A stretch of DNA of 64,000 nt from Psychrobacter sp. DAB_AL43B (GTDB lineage: Bacteria; Pseudomonadota; Gammaproteobacteria; Pseudomonadales; Moraxellaceae). The notes under the pieces are model-generated. The model saw only the letters and a program-made list of their open reading frames with translations, ran no database searches and was not told where the DNA came from. The DNA lies in assembly GCF_900168255.1 (NCBI RefSeq), contig NZ_LT799838.1, positions 930,001-994,000 on the forward strand, given 5' to 3'. Position numbers and translations under genes: made by a program. Shown one piece after another: positions 8,518 to 17,113 of this stretch (position 1 is the stretch's first letter; every line of letters begins with the position of its first letter).

Positions 8518-8661
8518 TATAGTCGATTTAATTTAAGAAAAATACAGTGATGCTGGCATGGATTTTTTGCAGCCTCTGTCACGCTTGCGAACAGCAAGCA
8601 AAAAAATCATACCAGTAGCAACTTGCTATAAACTACACTTTTTTATTTTGAACTGACTATA
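8518..8661. repeat. MITE-like element, copy A (144 bp)
   Basis: The terminal inverted repeats are TATAGTCGATTTAA on the left and, read inward from the right, TATAGTCAGTTCAA. Internally it contains GATGCTGG...CCAGTAGC and the core GCCTCTGTCACGC...GCAAGC. Its reverse complement aligns end to end with copy B (9863-10007). The right end overlaps the end of arsCH and provides its TAG stop (8657-8659). No ORF is inside; it is too small to be autonomous. Confidence 0.8.
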
Positions 8662-9796
8662 ACGATTTTTGATTGACACGCTTTGATAGCTCATCACGGC
8701 TTTCTACGCGTTCAGAATAACGATCGGTCAGATAAGTAGAGCGTCCACGTGTGAGCCAAGTAAACTTCACCAATTCCTCACACACATCGACGATACGCTG
8801 ATATAAAGGCGACTGTTGCATGCGGTTATCGTCGTTAAATTCCAAAAACGCTTTCGGAATAGAGGACTGATTGGGTATGGTAATCATGCGCATCCAGCGG
8901 CCAAGAATACGTAGCTGATTGACGGTATTAAAGCTCTGACTCCCGCCGCTAACTTGCATTACGGCAAGCGTTTTACCTTGAGTAGGACGCACGCCGCCTA
9001 ATGACAGCGGTATCCAATCAATCTGCGCTTTCATAATACTGGTGATACTGCCGTGGCGTTCAGGACTGACCCAGAGCATGCCTTCTGACCATGCTGCCAG
9101 CTCGCGCAATTCTTGCACTTTTGGATGATCGGCATCGGTACTATCAGGTAACGGCAATCCTGATGGATCAAAGGTACGTACCTCGCAACCATACCAGCGC
9201 AATACCCGACTTGCTTCTTCCGCTGCCAGTTTAGAAAATGAGCGTTCACGCAAAGAGCCATATAGCACTAATATTTTTGGTGGATGACGTGGATCATTAG
9301 TAGCAATTAGAGCATCAATATCAATCGGGTGTAGTTCTGCTGCATCAATATTCGGTAAATCATCATAGTTATGAGTTTCGGTTATGAAATTATCTACAGA
9401 GTTGTAGATAGTTTCGCCATCTTCTTTGGTAAAGCTACTCACTGGATGGTTTAATAATTCAAATATCTGTTCTGAAGGTCGACATAAAGCTGCGCCTTTA
9501 TCAGTGACCACAATAGGACGATTCATCAAAATAGGATGCGCCAGCATGGCATCAATAAGCTGCTCATCTGATAACGCTAGGTTATCCAAACCAAGCTCTT
9601 TATAAATATTTTCCTTCTGGCGTAGCAGTTCGCGTGGTAATAGTTGCATCAAAGCTAATAGCTCAAGCAGATAGGCGCGAGTAGGTGGTGTTTTAAGATA
9701 CTCAATGACGTTAGGCTGTTCACCTGACGCCTTCATTATTGCTAAGGTATTGCGAGAGGTGCCGCAGTTGGGATTGTGAAAAATGATAGGTGTCAT
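8657..9796 (-). CDS. arsC: Fused arsenate reductase (ArsC) - ArsH flavoprotein
   Basis: A single 379-codon gene. Residues 1-~118 are glutaredoxin-type ArsC, which reduces arsenate: [11 protein letters not shown] with catalytic C11, and [20 protein letters not shown]. After a linker (~119-145), residues ~146-379 are ArsH, an NADPH-FMN reductase that oxidises organoarsenicals: [18 protein letters not shown], the FMN loop [11 protein letters not shown] (180-190), SPERHGS and the [18 protein letters not shown] tail. Both domains look complete with no frameshift. The stop codon is in a MITE end. ArsC and ArsH are normally separate genes of one operon, so the fusion would couple them stoichiometrically. 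Confidence 0.93.
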   Translation of the reverse strand: MTPIIFHNPNCGTSRNTLAIMKASGEQPNVIEYLKTPPTRAYLLELLALMQLLPRELLRQKENIYKELGLDNLALSDEQLIDAMLAHPILMNRPIVVTDKGAALCRPSEQIFELLNHPVSSFTKEDGETIYNSVDNFITETHNYDDLPNIDAAELHPIDIDALIATNDPRHPPKILVLYGSLRERSFSKLAAEEASRVLRWYGCEVRTFDPSGLPLPDSTDADHPKVQELRELAAWSEGMLWVSPERHGSITSIMKAQIDWIPLSLGGVRPTQGKTLAVMQVSGGSQSFNTVNQLRILGRWMRMITIPNQSSIPKAFLEFNDDNRMQQSPLYQRIVDVCEELVKFTWLTRGRSTYLTDRYSERVESRDELSKRVNQKSL

Positions 9797-9862
9797 AACA
9801 ACCTTTTATAATGTTAGAAGTGTTTGTATTTTTAAGCAGAATAATCGTTTAGTTATTAAGCT

Positions 9863-10007
9863 TATAGTCAGTCCTAAATAAAATAAGTACAAATATTATT
9901 AGGCGCTACTGGGATAACTTTTCCTTGCTTGCTGTGCCTACGTAGACAGAGGCGGCGCAAAACCTACCCCAGTAGCGCCGTGTTTTTTTTATAGTGGATC
10001 GACTATA
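9863..10007. repeat. MITE-like element, copy B (145 bp)
   Basis: The ends are TATAGTCAGTCCTAAAT and, inward from the right, TATAGTCGATCCACTATA. Inside is a long hairpin GGCGCTACTGGG...CCCAGTAGCGCC (9902-9979) around the core GCTTGCTGTGCCTACG...GACAGAGGC. It matches the reverse complement of copy A. The right end encodes the last residues of ArsR. The hairpin followed by a T-run at 9983-9990 could terminate rightward transcription. Confidence 0.82.
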
Positions 10008-10351
10008 TTAGGTACGCTAGTGTCACAATCACTCAAACTTTCTAAAAGTGAGCCACACAGCTCTGGGTGTCCGGCACAGCAGTCTTTTAATAAAAACTGA
10101 ACGACAGCTTCCATATGCGAGAGAGAGGCGCGATAGATAATCTGTCGGCTTTGGCGTTGTGAGACCACCCATCCTGCTCGTGCAAGAACGGCTAAATGAG
10201 CAGACATTGTATTATGCGGGACATCAAGCTGACGGGCGATTTCACCAGCAGGCAGACCGTTAGGCTCATGACTGACCAGCAGCATAAATGCCTTTAGTCG
10301 AGTGTCTTGAGAGAGGGCAGCAAAGCTGGCAGTAGCGTTAGTTATTTCCAT
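9989..10351 (-). CDS. arsR: ArsR-family arsenical metalloregulator
   Basis: A 120-residue winged-helix repressor. The recognition region is GEIARQLDVPHNTMSAHLAVLARAGWV (~36-62). Metal-binding cysteines cluster at the C-terminus (C91, C92, C99, C109; DCCAGHPELCG), resembling Acidithiobacillus-type ArsR, which uses a C-terminal CC...C trio rather than the helix-3 CxC of plasmid R773 ArsR. It represses ars genes until As(III) binds. The last five residues and stop (IVDPL) are encoded by the end of MITE copy B, so the native C-terminus was probably different. Confidence 0.93.
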   Translation of the reverse strand: MEITNATASFAALSQDTRLKAFMLLVSHEPNGLPAGEIARQLDVPHNTMSAHLAVLARAGWVVSQRQSRQIIYRASLSHMEAVVQFLLKDCCAGHPELCGSLLESLSDCDTSVPNIVDPL

Positions 10352-10371
10352 ATGTCCAATAATATAGACAT
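10352..10371 (-). promoter_or_regulatory. Inverted repeat abutting the arsR start, likely ArsR operator
   Basis: ATGTC and GACAT arms flank a 10-bp AT-rich centre immediately upstream of the arsR ATG. The position over the start region and the symmetry suit autorepression by ArsR. This is inference from position. Confidence 0.5.
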
Positions 10372-10479
10372 GTTAAGTCAAGTCAAGCTATTTTGCAGAA
10401 TAATCAACGAGTCTAAATCATCAATCGTGAATAAATTGACTTCAATAAGAAAATAAGTAGTGATCCAAAATATATGCAA

Positions 10480-10520
10480 TCAGCTCTATATGTATAACTT
10501 CTCACTTTATATAGAGCTGA
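10480..10520. repeat. Inverted repeat TCAGCTCTATAT/ATATAGAGCTGA
   Basis: Perfect 12-bp arms are separated by 17 bp, between the lipoprotein gene and arsR. A third, partial copy (AATAGAGCTGA) follows at ~10549. No strong T-run; the role is unknown. Confidence 0.6.
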
Positions 10521-10591
10521 CTGTTAATAGCTGCTGCGTAAAAAATCAAATAGAGCTGAGAGTTTTTATCTAGCACTATGCCTAGCATAGA

Positions 10592-11110
10592 TTAATTTGA
10601 GGTCGCAGCAGTACTTAGCTTACCAAGAAGCGTTGAGACGTCACTGATGACTTTGTCGCAACCTTGAATATTATGGCGTGCTTTAAGATAGTCAGGACTA
10701 TTGTATGAAAGATATACCTTTTTATCTGCGCCTTCGCTAATGAGTACTTTTTGCGGTAAATCAATCGCCACATTTTGAGCGCACTGCATCAGTTTAGTGC
10801 CAGCTTTCGGATTACCGAAGAGGATGGCTTCCGTCGGTCTTAACTCTAAATTTACGCCTTCAGCATTTTTTTGGTGATCGATTCTGGTAAATAGCGTTAA
10901 GCCTTTTTCTTTGATGATAGATTCGAATCTATCGGCGGTCTCTTTAACCGAATAATCACTCTCAAGTGTGACCAAGCCATCGCCAATATTTGCATAAGCA
11001 GGAGTCTCTTTAACTGATTGGTTATTCTTAGATGTTTGCACGTTTTGCCCAAGGCTTGCACAAGAGGATGCTAGCAATGCAAAAGCGACCATGGGAATAA
11101 TTTTAATCAT
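10592..11110 (-). CDS. DUF302 domain lipoprotein
   Basis: A 172-residue exported lipoprotein. The signal peptide ends in the lipobox LLASSC with acylated C17, then a polar linker (~20-45) and a DUF302 domain (~47-165: LVTLESDYSVKETADRFESII, TRIDHQKNAEG, LFGNPKAGTKLMQ). DUF302 proteins are small periplasmic or membrane-bound proteins of unknown chemistry, sometimes near heavy-metal or stress genes. Here it lies beside arsR on the same strand, but 240 bp away with its own upstream region. Confidence 0.88.
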   Translation of the reverse strand: MIKIIPMVAFALLASSCASLGQNVQTSKNNQSVKETPAYANIGDGLVTLESDYSVKETADRFESIIKEKGLTLFTRIDHQKNAEGVNLELRPTEAILFGNPKAGTKLMQCAQNVAIDLPQKVLISEGADKKVYLSYNSPDYLKARHNIQGCDKVISDVSTLLGKLSTAATSN

Positions 11111-11194
11111 AAGTTTACCTATTGGTTAGTATTTATAATTAGTGGCACTAAATAATCATTGTGCGTAACAAAGATCGATATTGCAATAATATAG

Positions 11195-11344
11195 TTATAT
11201 TTGCTTGCTCAGAATAATTTGCTCAGCAAGCATGTTTACATCCGCTGCAACTAAATTTGGAACTGGAACATTGGCTGCTAAGAAAATAGCATTATGCGGT
11301 GGCGTGAGAAATGCCCCAAGGTAGCCAGTAGCTTGCGCGCCTAT
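11195..11344 (-). pseudogene. Coding-like C-terminal remnant, unidentified
   Basis: A 50-codon open stretch without a start reads as a plausible protein tail (ATGYLGAFLTPPHNAIFLAA, VPVPNLVAADVNMLAEQII) and ends at TAA. It sits between the hydroxylase gene and the DUF302 gene. An in-frame TAA upstream shows it is cut off from any full gene. I do not recognise the family. Confidence 0.3.
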
Positions 11345-11392
11345 TTATAGAGATGGCATAAACAACTTGGTAGAAACCAATTAATAATCTAC

Positions 11393-12184
11393 TCATTTAT
11401 TTCTAAATGGCATGATTAATAAGTGCCACAATGACGCATTTTGTTTGGCAGTAGGGTATTCAATTAAACCGATATCAATTTGGTCATCGGTTTTTTTTGC
11501 GACACTTTTATAGCTACTGAACAATTTATCCCACCAAATAACGCTAAAGCCATAGTTTGAGTTGGTCTCACTCACGACTTGGCTATGGTGTATGCGGTGC
11601 AGGATTTGGGTCATTAATATCAGGCGAGCTGGTTTTTCAATGGCTGGTGGCAGGCGAATATTGGCATGATTAAATAATGCCAAACCGTTTAGTGCGATCT
11701 CAAATATGAGTACGGCTATAGCAGGGACGCCCAGTACAATAACGGCAATCAGCTTTATCATAATACTGAGTACAATTTCAAGCGGATGAAATCTAAGACC
11801 GGTGCTGGTATCGACATGCGCATCGGCATGGTGCACTCGGTGCAAACGCCACAATATAGGAACGCGATGAAACAGTCGATGTTGCCAATAGATTAAAATA
11901 TCCAGCAAAATCAAACTAAGCACAATGACTATGATGCTTGGCAGCTCTATGAGATTAAATAAGCCAATATTGTTTTGCTGGGTATAAACTGCCACCGCCG
12001 TCAGTCCAATCGGTACTGCTAGGCGGGCAATAAGCGATGAGGCAAATACCAATCCAAAATTAGCGAACCAACGCTTGCTACTTTTAATGGGTGATTTTCG
12101 TGCTGGTTTCAGCCATTCAACTAGCATCATTATCACTAAAATGCTAAAAAAGAAGCCGAGTCGCCACCATACTTCATGTGTCAT
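11393..12184 (-). CDS. Sterol desaturase / fatty acid hydroxylase family membrane protein
   Basis: A 263-residue integral membrane di-iron oxygenase-type protein. The histidine clusters are HRLFH, HRVHH, the FH in RFHPLE, and HRIHHS near the C-terminus, between four or five membrane helices. The start at 12184 is chosen because AAAGGAG lies 6 nt before it; it overlaps the end of the upstream CDP-alcohol transferase gene by 11 nt, so the two are translationally coupled. The substrate is unknown; coupling to a phospholipid-synthesis enzyme hints at lipid modification. Confidence 0.88.
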   Translation of the reverse strand: MTHEVWWRLGFFFSILVIMMLVEWLKPARKSPIKSSKRWFANFGLVFASSLIARLAVPIGLTAVAVYTQQNNIGLFNLIELPSIIVIVLSLILLDILIYWQHRLFHRVPILWRLHRVHHADAHVDTSTGLRFHPLEIVLSIMIKLIAVIVLGVPAIAVLIFEIALNGLALFNHANIRLPPAIEKPARLILMTQILHRIHHSQVVSETNSNYGFSVIWWDKLFSSYKSVAKKTDDQIDIGLIEYPTAKQNASLWHLLIMPFRNK

Positions 12185-12821
12185 CGATTGCTCCTTTAAT
12201 TTTAGCTTCTTGCTGTTTGAGCGTATGGTAACCGCCATATATGCGGGTAAAAATAGTAATCGTACAGGCAATAGCAAATAGAGTAGCGAGTAGGGCAAAA
12301 TGCTGGGGCCAAATACAAAAAGCTATAAATAGCGCAATGGTTTCCGTGCCTTCGGTTAGGCCATTTAGATAATAAAAGCTTTTATATTTAAACTGTGGTC
12401 TATCAATTTTAAACTTTTCAGCCGCAATAGCAAAGGCTAAAAAGCTTGAGCCAGTCCCAATAAATGTCGCTAATAATAATGCGCCAGCAACAGCGTTCTG
12501 CTCAGGATTAGCAAGAATAAATCCAAACGGAATCGCCGCGTAAAATAGAAAATCGAGAGTAATGTCTAAATAACCACCGGCGCTAGAGCTTTGCTTGGCA
12601 TATCTCGCCAGCGCGCCGTCAAGACCATCTAAAATCCGATTCAAAATGATAGCGACTAATGCCGCATACCAATACTCAAAGGCGATTAGTGGTACGGCTA
12701 GTAGTCCAATTAAAAACCCCGCCACCGTCAACTGATCAGCTGTTATAGAACGCTTATGCAGTACTATAACTATGGGCGTTAACAGTGGTTTTATAATGGG
12801 AGTAAGGTACTTATCTAGCAT
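12174..12821 (-). CDS. ynjF: CDP-alcohol phosphatidyltransferase family protein (YnjF-like)
   Basis: A 215-residue, six-helix inner-membrane enzyme. The family motif D-x2-D-G-x2-AR-x8-G-x3-D-x3-D is intact as DGLDGALAR (~66-74) followed by GYLDITLD. It transfers a phosphatidyl group from CDP-diacylglycerol to an alcohol; which alcohol is not clear. In E. coli, ynjF lies in the same cluster as ynjBCD, and here it follows ynjD, which supports the orthology; ynjE is absent. Its end overlaps the hydroxylase start. Confidence 0.88.
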   Translation of the reverse strand: MLDKYLTPIIKPLLTPIVIVLHKRSITADQLTVAGFLIGLLAVPLIAFEYWYAALVAIILNRILDGLDGALARYAKQSSSAGGYLDITLDFLFYAAIPFGFILANPEQNAVAGALLLATFIGTGSSFLAFAIAAEKFKIDRPQFKYKSFYYLNGLTEGTETIALFIAFCIWPQHFALLATLFAIACTITIFTRIYGGYHTLKQQEAKIKGAIDDT

Positions 12822-12883
12822 ACTGGTTGCCTTTTGCCTTTAAACTTGTGAATCTAAAACTATTGTACTGAGTTGATAAGCTG

Positions 12884-13546
12884 TTAATTAACACTTTCTA
12901 AATGAATCACTTTGCCATTAGTTGCCTCAGCATCGCTATGGTCGTGGGTAACCATAATAGCAGGCAGGTTACGGTTACGAATTTGCTCAAACACCAATTG
13001 GCGTGTATCCACTCTCAACTGGGTATCCAGTTTACTAAATGGCTCGTCTAGTAAAATGGCTTTAGGCTCGCTAAGGAGTAGTCGTAGTAACGCAACTCGC
13101 GCTTGTTGTCCGCCAGAGAGACTATCAGGATGGCGGTTGCTAATGCCTGCTAAGCCTACTTGCGCAAGTGCGTCATCTATTGTTTCCAGCCGCTGTTTTT
13201 TATTGCCTTCTTTCTTACCCTCTTTATTACTTTTAGGTATCGCAAAAGCAATATTTCCGGCAACTGATAAGTGCGAGAACAATAAAGCATCTTGATACAA
13301 CACTCCGATATTACGTAAATGGGTTGGTAGGTTACTGATATTCCGACCGTCAAGTAATACCTCACCAGTAGCGCTAAAACTGCTAGCAAGTGTGCCCGTT
13401 AGCCAATTTAATAGACTTGATTTACCACTGCCCGAAGGCCCCATAATAGTAAGTATTTCGCCGCCATTGACTTGCTCATTCAAGCTGAGTAATAACTGGT
13501 CTTGACGAAAAAGCTGTAAGTTTTTTATCTGTAAAGAAGATTGCAT
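12884..13546 (-). CDS. ynjD: ABC transporter ATP-binding protein YnjD
   Basis: A 220-residue ATPase with Walker A GPSGSGKSSL (~36-45), Q-loop YQDALL, signature LSGGQQARVALLRLL (~140) and Walker B AILLDEPF. The ATG at 13546 is preceded by AAAGG with 7-nt spacing. It energises the two-domain permease encoded just upstream. The insertion NKEGKKEGNKKQ (~108-120) is a low-complexity lysine-rich loop not usual in YnjD-type ATPases. The substrate of YnjBCD is not established; the family resembles thiamine/iron/molybdate-type importers. Confidence 0.92.
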   Translation of the reverse strand: MQSSLQIKNLQLFRQDQLLLSLNEQVNGGEILTIMGPSGSGKSSLLNWLTGTLASSFSATGEVLLDGRNISNLPTHLRNIGVLYQDALLFSHLSVAGNIAFAIPKSNKEGKKEGNKKQRLETIDDALAQVGLAGISNRHPDSLSGGQQARVALLRLLLSEPKAILLDEPFSKLDTQLRVDTRQLVFEQIRNRNLPAIMVTHDHSDAEATNGKVIHLESVN

Positions 13547-13634
13547 CAAGACACCTTTAACATTACGCCTGTTTAAAAATATGATTTTTTCACGATGTAC
13601 GCTTTTAATTCATAATTTGTACGTTTAATAATAT

Positions 13635-13692
13635 ACAGTTTTAACGAGCTGCACTTTTAACGCTTTGCACTCTTAAAGCCTCGCACTTTTAA
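13635..13692. repeat. 16-bp degenerate tandem repeat at the ynjC stop codon
   Basis: Three to four copies with a 16-bp period start at 13635, 13651, 13667 and 13683 (GCACTTTTAACGCTTT, GCACTCTTAAAGCCTC, GCACTTTTAA). The ynjC stop (13673-13675) and its last codons lie within the array. Confidence 0.65.
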
Positions 13693-15463
13693 AAAAATAC
13701 TTAGGTAATATCCACGCTAGCGTAAAACCGATTAACGGTAACGCCATTTGTATAATGGCATAAACGGCACTAGTGCGTCTGCTGGCACCATTAGCAAGAG
13801 TAACAGCTTCTGTCGTTATAGTGGCTATGCGCCCGCCACCGGCTAGCAAGGTCGGCAGGTATTGCCCAAAACTGATCGCCAAGCCCAATGCCACTGCAAT
13901 TAAAATAGGCGCAAATAACTGCGGTAATTTAATCTGAAAAAATACTTTGCTAGGAGTAGCGCCAAGGCTTGCTGCTACATTGGCAAAGCGAGGGTCTAAG
14001 CGCCGATAGCTACTCGACAGTGATAAAAACACATAAGGCAGTACAAACAATAAATGGGTAACGGCCACGTTAAAAAATGCGGTTTGGTTATTGACCAATT
14101 GCTGTAACCATACCAAGCCAAATAAAAAGGCAATACTGGGTACCAGTAACGGCAAATAAATAATTAAACTGGTAAAGGGAGAAATGACTTTGGCAGTCAG
14201 CTGCTCTGATTCTAAACAGAGTAAAGTGAGCACCACGGCAAAAGTAGTCGTCATTAGCCCAATAGTAATCGTATTAAAGAGCGGGCTGCCTATTTGCATC
14301 AAGGCGCTTTGAAAATGCAGTAGTACAAATTGCTCTGGTAGCGCCGCTGGAAAGCGCCAAAATCCTGCAACCGACCACATTACTAGTCCAATCAATGCCA
14401 TTAATATAAAACCGATAACCACAGTGGTCAGTACTACGGTTATTTTTTGCCAAACAGTGTCGCCATAATTGCGCCGGCCATTGGTGATTGACTGCCTACA
14501 TAAGTACTTTACAACCTTTTCAGCAGCCAGCCACAAGGCAAGTAAGCCACCTGTTAGAGCAAGCTGTAATACTGCACCAGCAGAAGCTTTTAGACGTAAA
14601 TTTAAATCGACATCGTTAAACCAATTCATAATGGCAACGGCCAATGTTGGCGGCGTATTGGGACCTAATATGAGTGGCATCTCGACACTGGCGCTGGCAT
14701 AGGCGAGTACGGCAAATATAGGCAGGCGTAATAACGGATAGAGGCTGGGCAATACCACTTTAAAAAAAGCCGTCATTGGGTAGTAGCCTAAATTAAGCGC
14801 TACTTTGTGCTGCTGGCGTAACTTTTTGCCAAACTCAGGTTGTGCCAATGCGCCGAGCGCCATTAATAATAAGAAGGGCAGCTCTTTTAGCGTTAAGCCC
14901 AAAATGATACTGATACCATAAGCATCGTGTGGAAATATACCGTGCGGTGCCAGCTCCCAACCAGTTAACCACGGTGAGATTAGCCGAGAGAACATACCGG
15001 ATGGGGCAATTAAAAAGCCAACGGCAATCGCTGCTGCTGCATGTGGGATCACTAAAATAGGGCTAAGTAGACGCTCAATACGATTGAGCCAAAGGCTATT
15101 AAAAAAAGTGGCCAGCATCATGAGCGTTATTACAAAGGCAAGAAAAGTGCTTATTAAGCCAGCTGCCACGCTTAAATTAACCATTTTCGCAAGGCCCGGC
15201 GTTTGCCAAAGTTCCTTAAAACCTTGCAGGCCAAACGTTGTTTTCTCGAGTGCTGGTGACCAACCAAAGGCTGGTAATAGCACACTGATTAAACCGCCAA
15301 GCACTGGCAATATAAGCAACAATAATAAAAATCGTGGGCTCAATTTTACAAGGCGCGTAAAGTTATCGGTCTTGTAAGTCGTTACTGGTGCAGTATTAGT
15401 TTCTTTAGCAGCAACTTTCTCAGCTTCTTTATTATCTGCTTTTTTATTAGGCGCGGTACTCAT
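13673..15463 (-). CDS. ynjC: ABC transporter permease YnjC (two fused MetI domains)
   Basis: A ~596-residue inner-membrane permease containing two binding-protein-dependent transport domains in tandem, about twelve helices. EAA-type loops appear in each half (LNLGYYPMTAFFKVVLP and AASLGATPSKVFFQIKLPQLF). An N-terminal cytoplasmic stretch rich in Lys/Glu precedes the first helix. I take the ATG at 15463, which overlaps the ynjB stop as ATGA; a GTG at 15490 is an alternative. It partners with YnjB and YnjD. Confidence 0.9.
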   Translation of the reverse strand: MSTAPNKKADNKEAEKVAAKETNTAPVTTYKTDNFTRLVKLSPRFLLLLLILPVLGGLISVLLPAFGWSPALEKTTFGLQGFKELWQTPGLAKMVNLSVAAGLISTFLAFVITLMMLATFFNSLWLNRIERLLSPILVIPHAAAAIAVGFLIAPSGMFSRLISPWLTGWELAPHGIFPHDAYGISIILGLTLKELPFLLLMALGALAQPEFGKKLRQQHKVALNLGYYPMTAFFKVVLPSLYPLLRLPIFAVLAYASASVEMPLILGPNTPPTLAVAIMNWFNDVDLNLRLKASAGAVLQLALTGGLLALWLAAEKVVKYLCRQSITNGRRNYGDTVWQKITVVLTTVVIGFILMALIGLVMWSVAGFWRFPAALPEQFVLLHFQSALMQIGSPLFNTITIGLMTTTFAVVLTLLCLESEQLTAKVISPFTSLIIYLPLLVPSIAFLFGLVWLQQLVNNQTAFFNVAVTHLLFVLPYVFLSLSSSYRRLDPRFANVAASLGATPSKVFFQIKLPQLFAPILIAVALGLAISFGQYLPTLLAGGGRIATITTEAVTLANGASRRTSAVYAIIQMALPLIGFTLAWILPKYFFKSARL

Positions 15464-16758
15464 GGACTGACCCCATAACGCATCTGCCACCCTTGCATAA
15501 TCGCTTCAACCCAACTTGGATGCGGCTCGCTCACTGTGCGTTTGATACTATTAACAGGCAAGGCGCTAGGATGCGGCGTGCTTATTTTAAATAAGGCTTG
15601 TTGCTCGGGGCTGAGCATGGATTGAACAAGCACGGTGCTATCGCCCCAGATATGAGGTTTTTGTTTGTGTGCCTGTGCGGTGGGGCTGAGCAAGAAGTTA
15701 GCGACCAGTTGCGCGCTTGCTTGGTGGCTGGCGTTATAAGGAATGGCGACAAAATGAGTATTACTTAAACTGCCATCATCCATAGCATAGCTACGAATAC
15801 TTGTCGGTAAGTCATAACGCTGTACCGCAGCAGGTACTTCAGGTGCTGAAAAGGTAAAGGCTAAGCTTAATTCGGTATCGTCGACTAAGCGGCGCATTTG
15901 TGCGCCACTTTGTGTAAAAGACTCGCCCTTGCGCCATAGAGTTGGGTGCAGCTCATCTAAAAATTGCCATAATGGCTCTAATACTAACGCTGTATTTTGC
16001 TTAGTCGCTGGCTGGTTTAATTGTGATTTTATACTGTCAGGGCTTTGCTCATGGAGCATGACCAAGGCATACTTTAAAAAGCTCATACCCAAAAAATCAG
16101 GCGGCTTTGGGTAACTAAAGCGTCCAGGATGTTGGGCACTCCAGCGTGATAGCTCATTTAACGTGGTTGGTGGTTTGTTGTTTTCTGATCCGTCAATCGC
16201 TAAGCTATCATAATAAAAAGTAAGCGATGCCTGTCCCCACGGGGCTTCCATACCTTCGGTTGCAATACCAAAGTCAAAGGTAACGGCAGGATTGTTATTG
16301 GGATCGGTAAGGGTAAAGTTTGGTAATTTATTCGCCCATTGTTTCAATAATAATGAGTGCTCATTCATGGTGGCAAAATTAGCCCCATTTATCCACACCA
16401 AATCAACGCTACCTTGGCGGTTATTATTGGCTGATTTTTCCGCTAATACTCGACTGACGGCTTCGCTGGTATCACTGAGTTTGACATGAACTAAGTTAAT
16501 ATTGTATTTGTTCTTAACTTGCTTGGCTACCCATTGTAGATAAGCGTTTATCTGCGGATCACCGCCCCACGCATAAAAGTAAACCTCTTGGTTTTTACCC
16601 TGCGTTTCTATCTGCTGCCAGTACGATTGCTCTTCGATACTGGTATGGGTAATTGCCGTACTTGCTGTGATGCCCACACAGATACTCAAAAAAACACCAA
16701 GCGCCACCCAGTAAAGGTGGTAGCGCGTCAGTATTAGCCAAGACTTAATAGCGGGCAT
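15460..16758 (-). CDS. ynjB: ABC transporter substrate-binding protein YnjB
   Basis: A 432-residue periplasmic solute-binding protein. An N-terminal hydrophobic segment (WVALGVFLSICVGITAS, ~17-33) acts as signal or anchor. YFYAWGGDPQINAYLQW and the GASLTFYYDS-like region (APWGQASLTFYYDS) are typical of the YnjB family. It starts the ynjBCDF-hydroxylase operon; GGAATCTAA precedes the ATG. The ligand is unknown. The 16-bp tandem repeat array begins 20 bp upstream of its start and so occupies its promoter region. Confidence 0.9.
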   Translation of the reverse strand: MPAIKSWLILTRYHLYWVALGVFLSICVGITASTAITHTSIEEQSYWQQIETQGKNQEVYFYAWGGDPQINAYLQWVAKQVKNKYNINLVHVKLSDTSEAVSRVLAEKSANNNRQGSVDLVWINGANFATMNEHSLLLKQWANKLPNFTLTDPNNNPAVTFDFGIATEGMEAPWGQASLTFYYDSLAIDGSENNKPPTTLNELSRWSAQHPGRFSYPKPPDFLGMSFLKYALVMLHEQSPDSIKSQLNQPATKQNTALVLEPLWQFLDELHPTLWRKGESFTQSGAQMRRLVDDTELSLAFTFSAPEVPAAVQRYDLPTSIRSYAMDDGSLSNTHFVAIPYNASHQASAQLVANFLLSPTAQAHKQKPHIWGDSTVLVQSMLSPEQQALFKISTPHPSALPVNSIKRTVSEPHPSWVEAIMQGWQMRYGVSP

Positions 16759-16778
16759 TTAGATTCCAGTTATTATCC

Positions 16779-16995
16779 AAAATTAATATCATCTAAAATT
16801 AATATCATCTAAAATTAATATCATCTAAAATTAATATCATCTAAAATTAATATCATCTAAAATTAATATCATCTAAAATTAATATCATCTAAAATTAATG
16901 TCATCTAAAACTAATGTCATCTAAAATTAATGTCATCTAAAATTAATGTCATCTAAAATTAATGTCATCTAAAATTAATGTCATCTAAAATTAAT
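16779..16995. repeat. 16-bp tandem repeat array (13 full copies) upstream of ynjB
   Basis: The unit is AAAATTAATATCATCT. Copies 1-7 (16779-16890) carry AATATC and copies 8-13 (16891-16986) carry AATGTC; copy 9 has a T-to-C change (AAAACTAATG). A partial copy follows to 16995. There are no spacers, so it is not a CRISPR. It fills the intergenic region between ynjB and the flavoprotein fusion gene. Confidence 0.97.
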
Positions 16996-17113
16996 TTTTA
17001 TATTACTCTTGTTAAGAGTACCTGTTTTATCAAGTCAAATTGCGCCTAAAAATAACGCTTTTGACGATTGCTGTAAATGCGTTTTAAACAGGTCTTAAGC
17101 ATCTTTGAAAAAA

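Noticed and set aside
12912..13295. 127-codon plus-strand ORF
   Set aside because: Antisense shadow of the ynjD ATPase gene, whose motifs are unambiguous.
16779..16995. Possible CRISPR array
   Set aside because: The 16-bp units are contiguous with no spacers and no cas genes are nearby; it is a simple tandem repeat.
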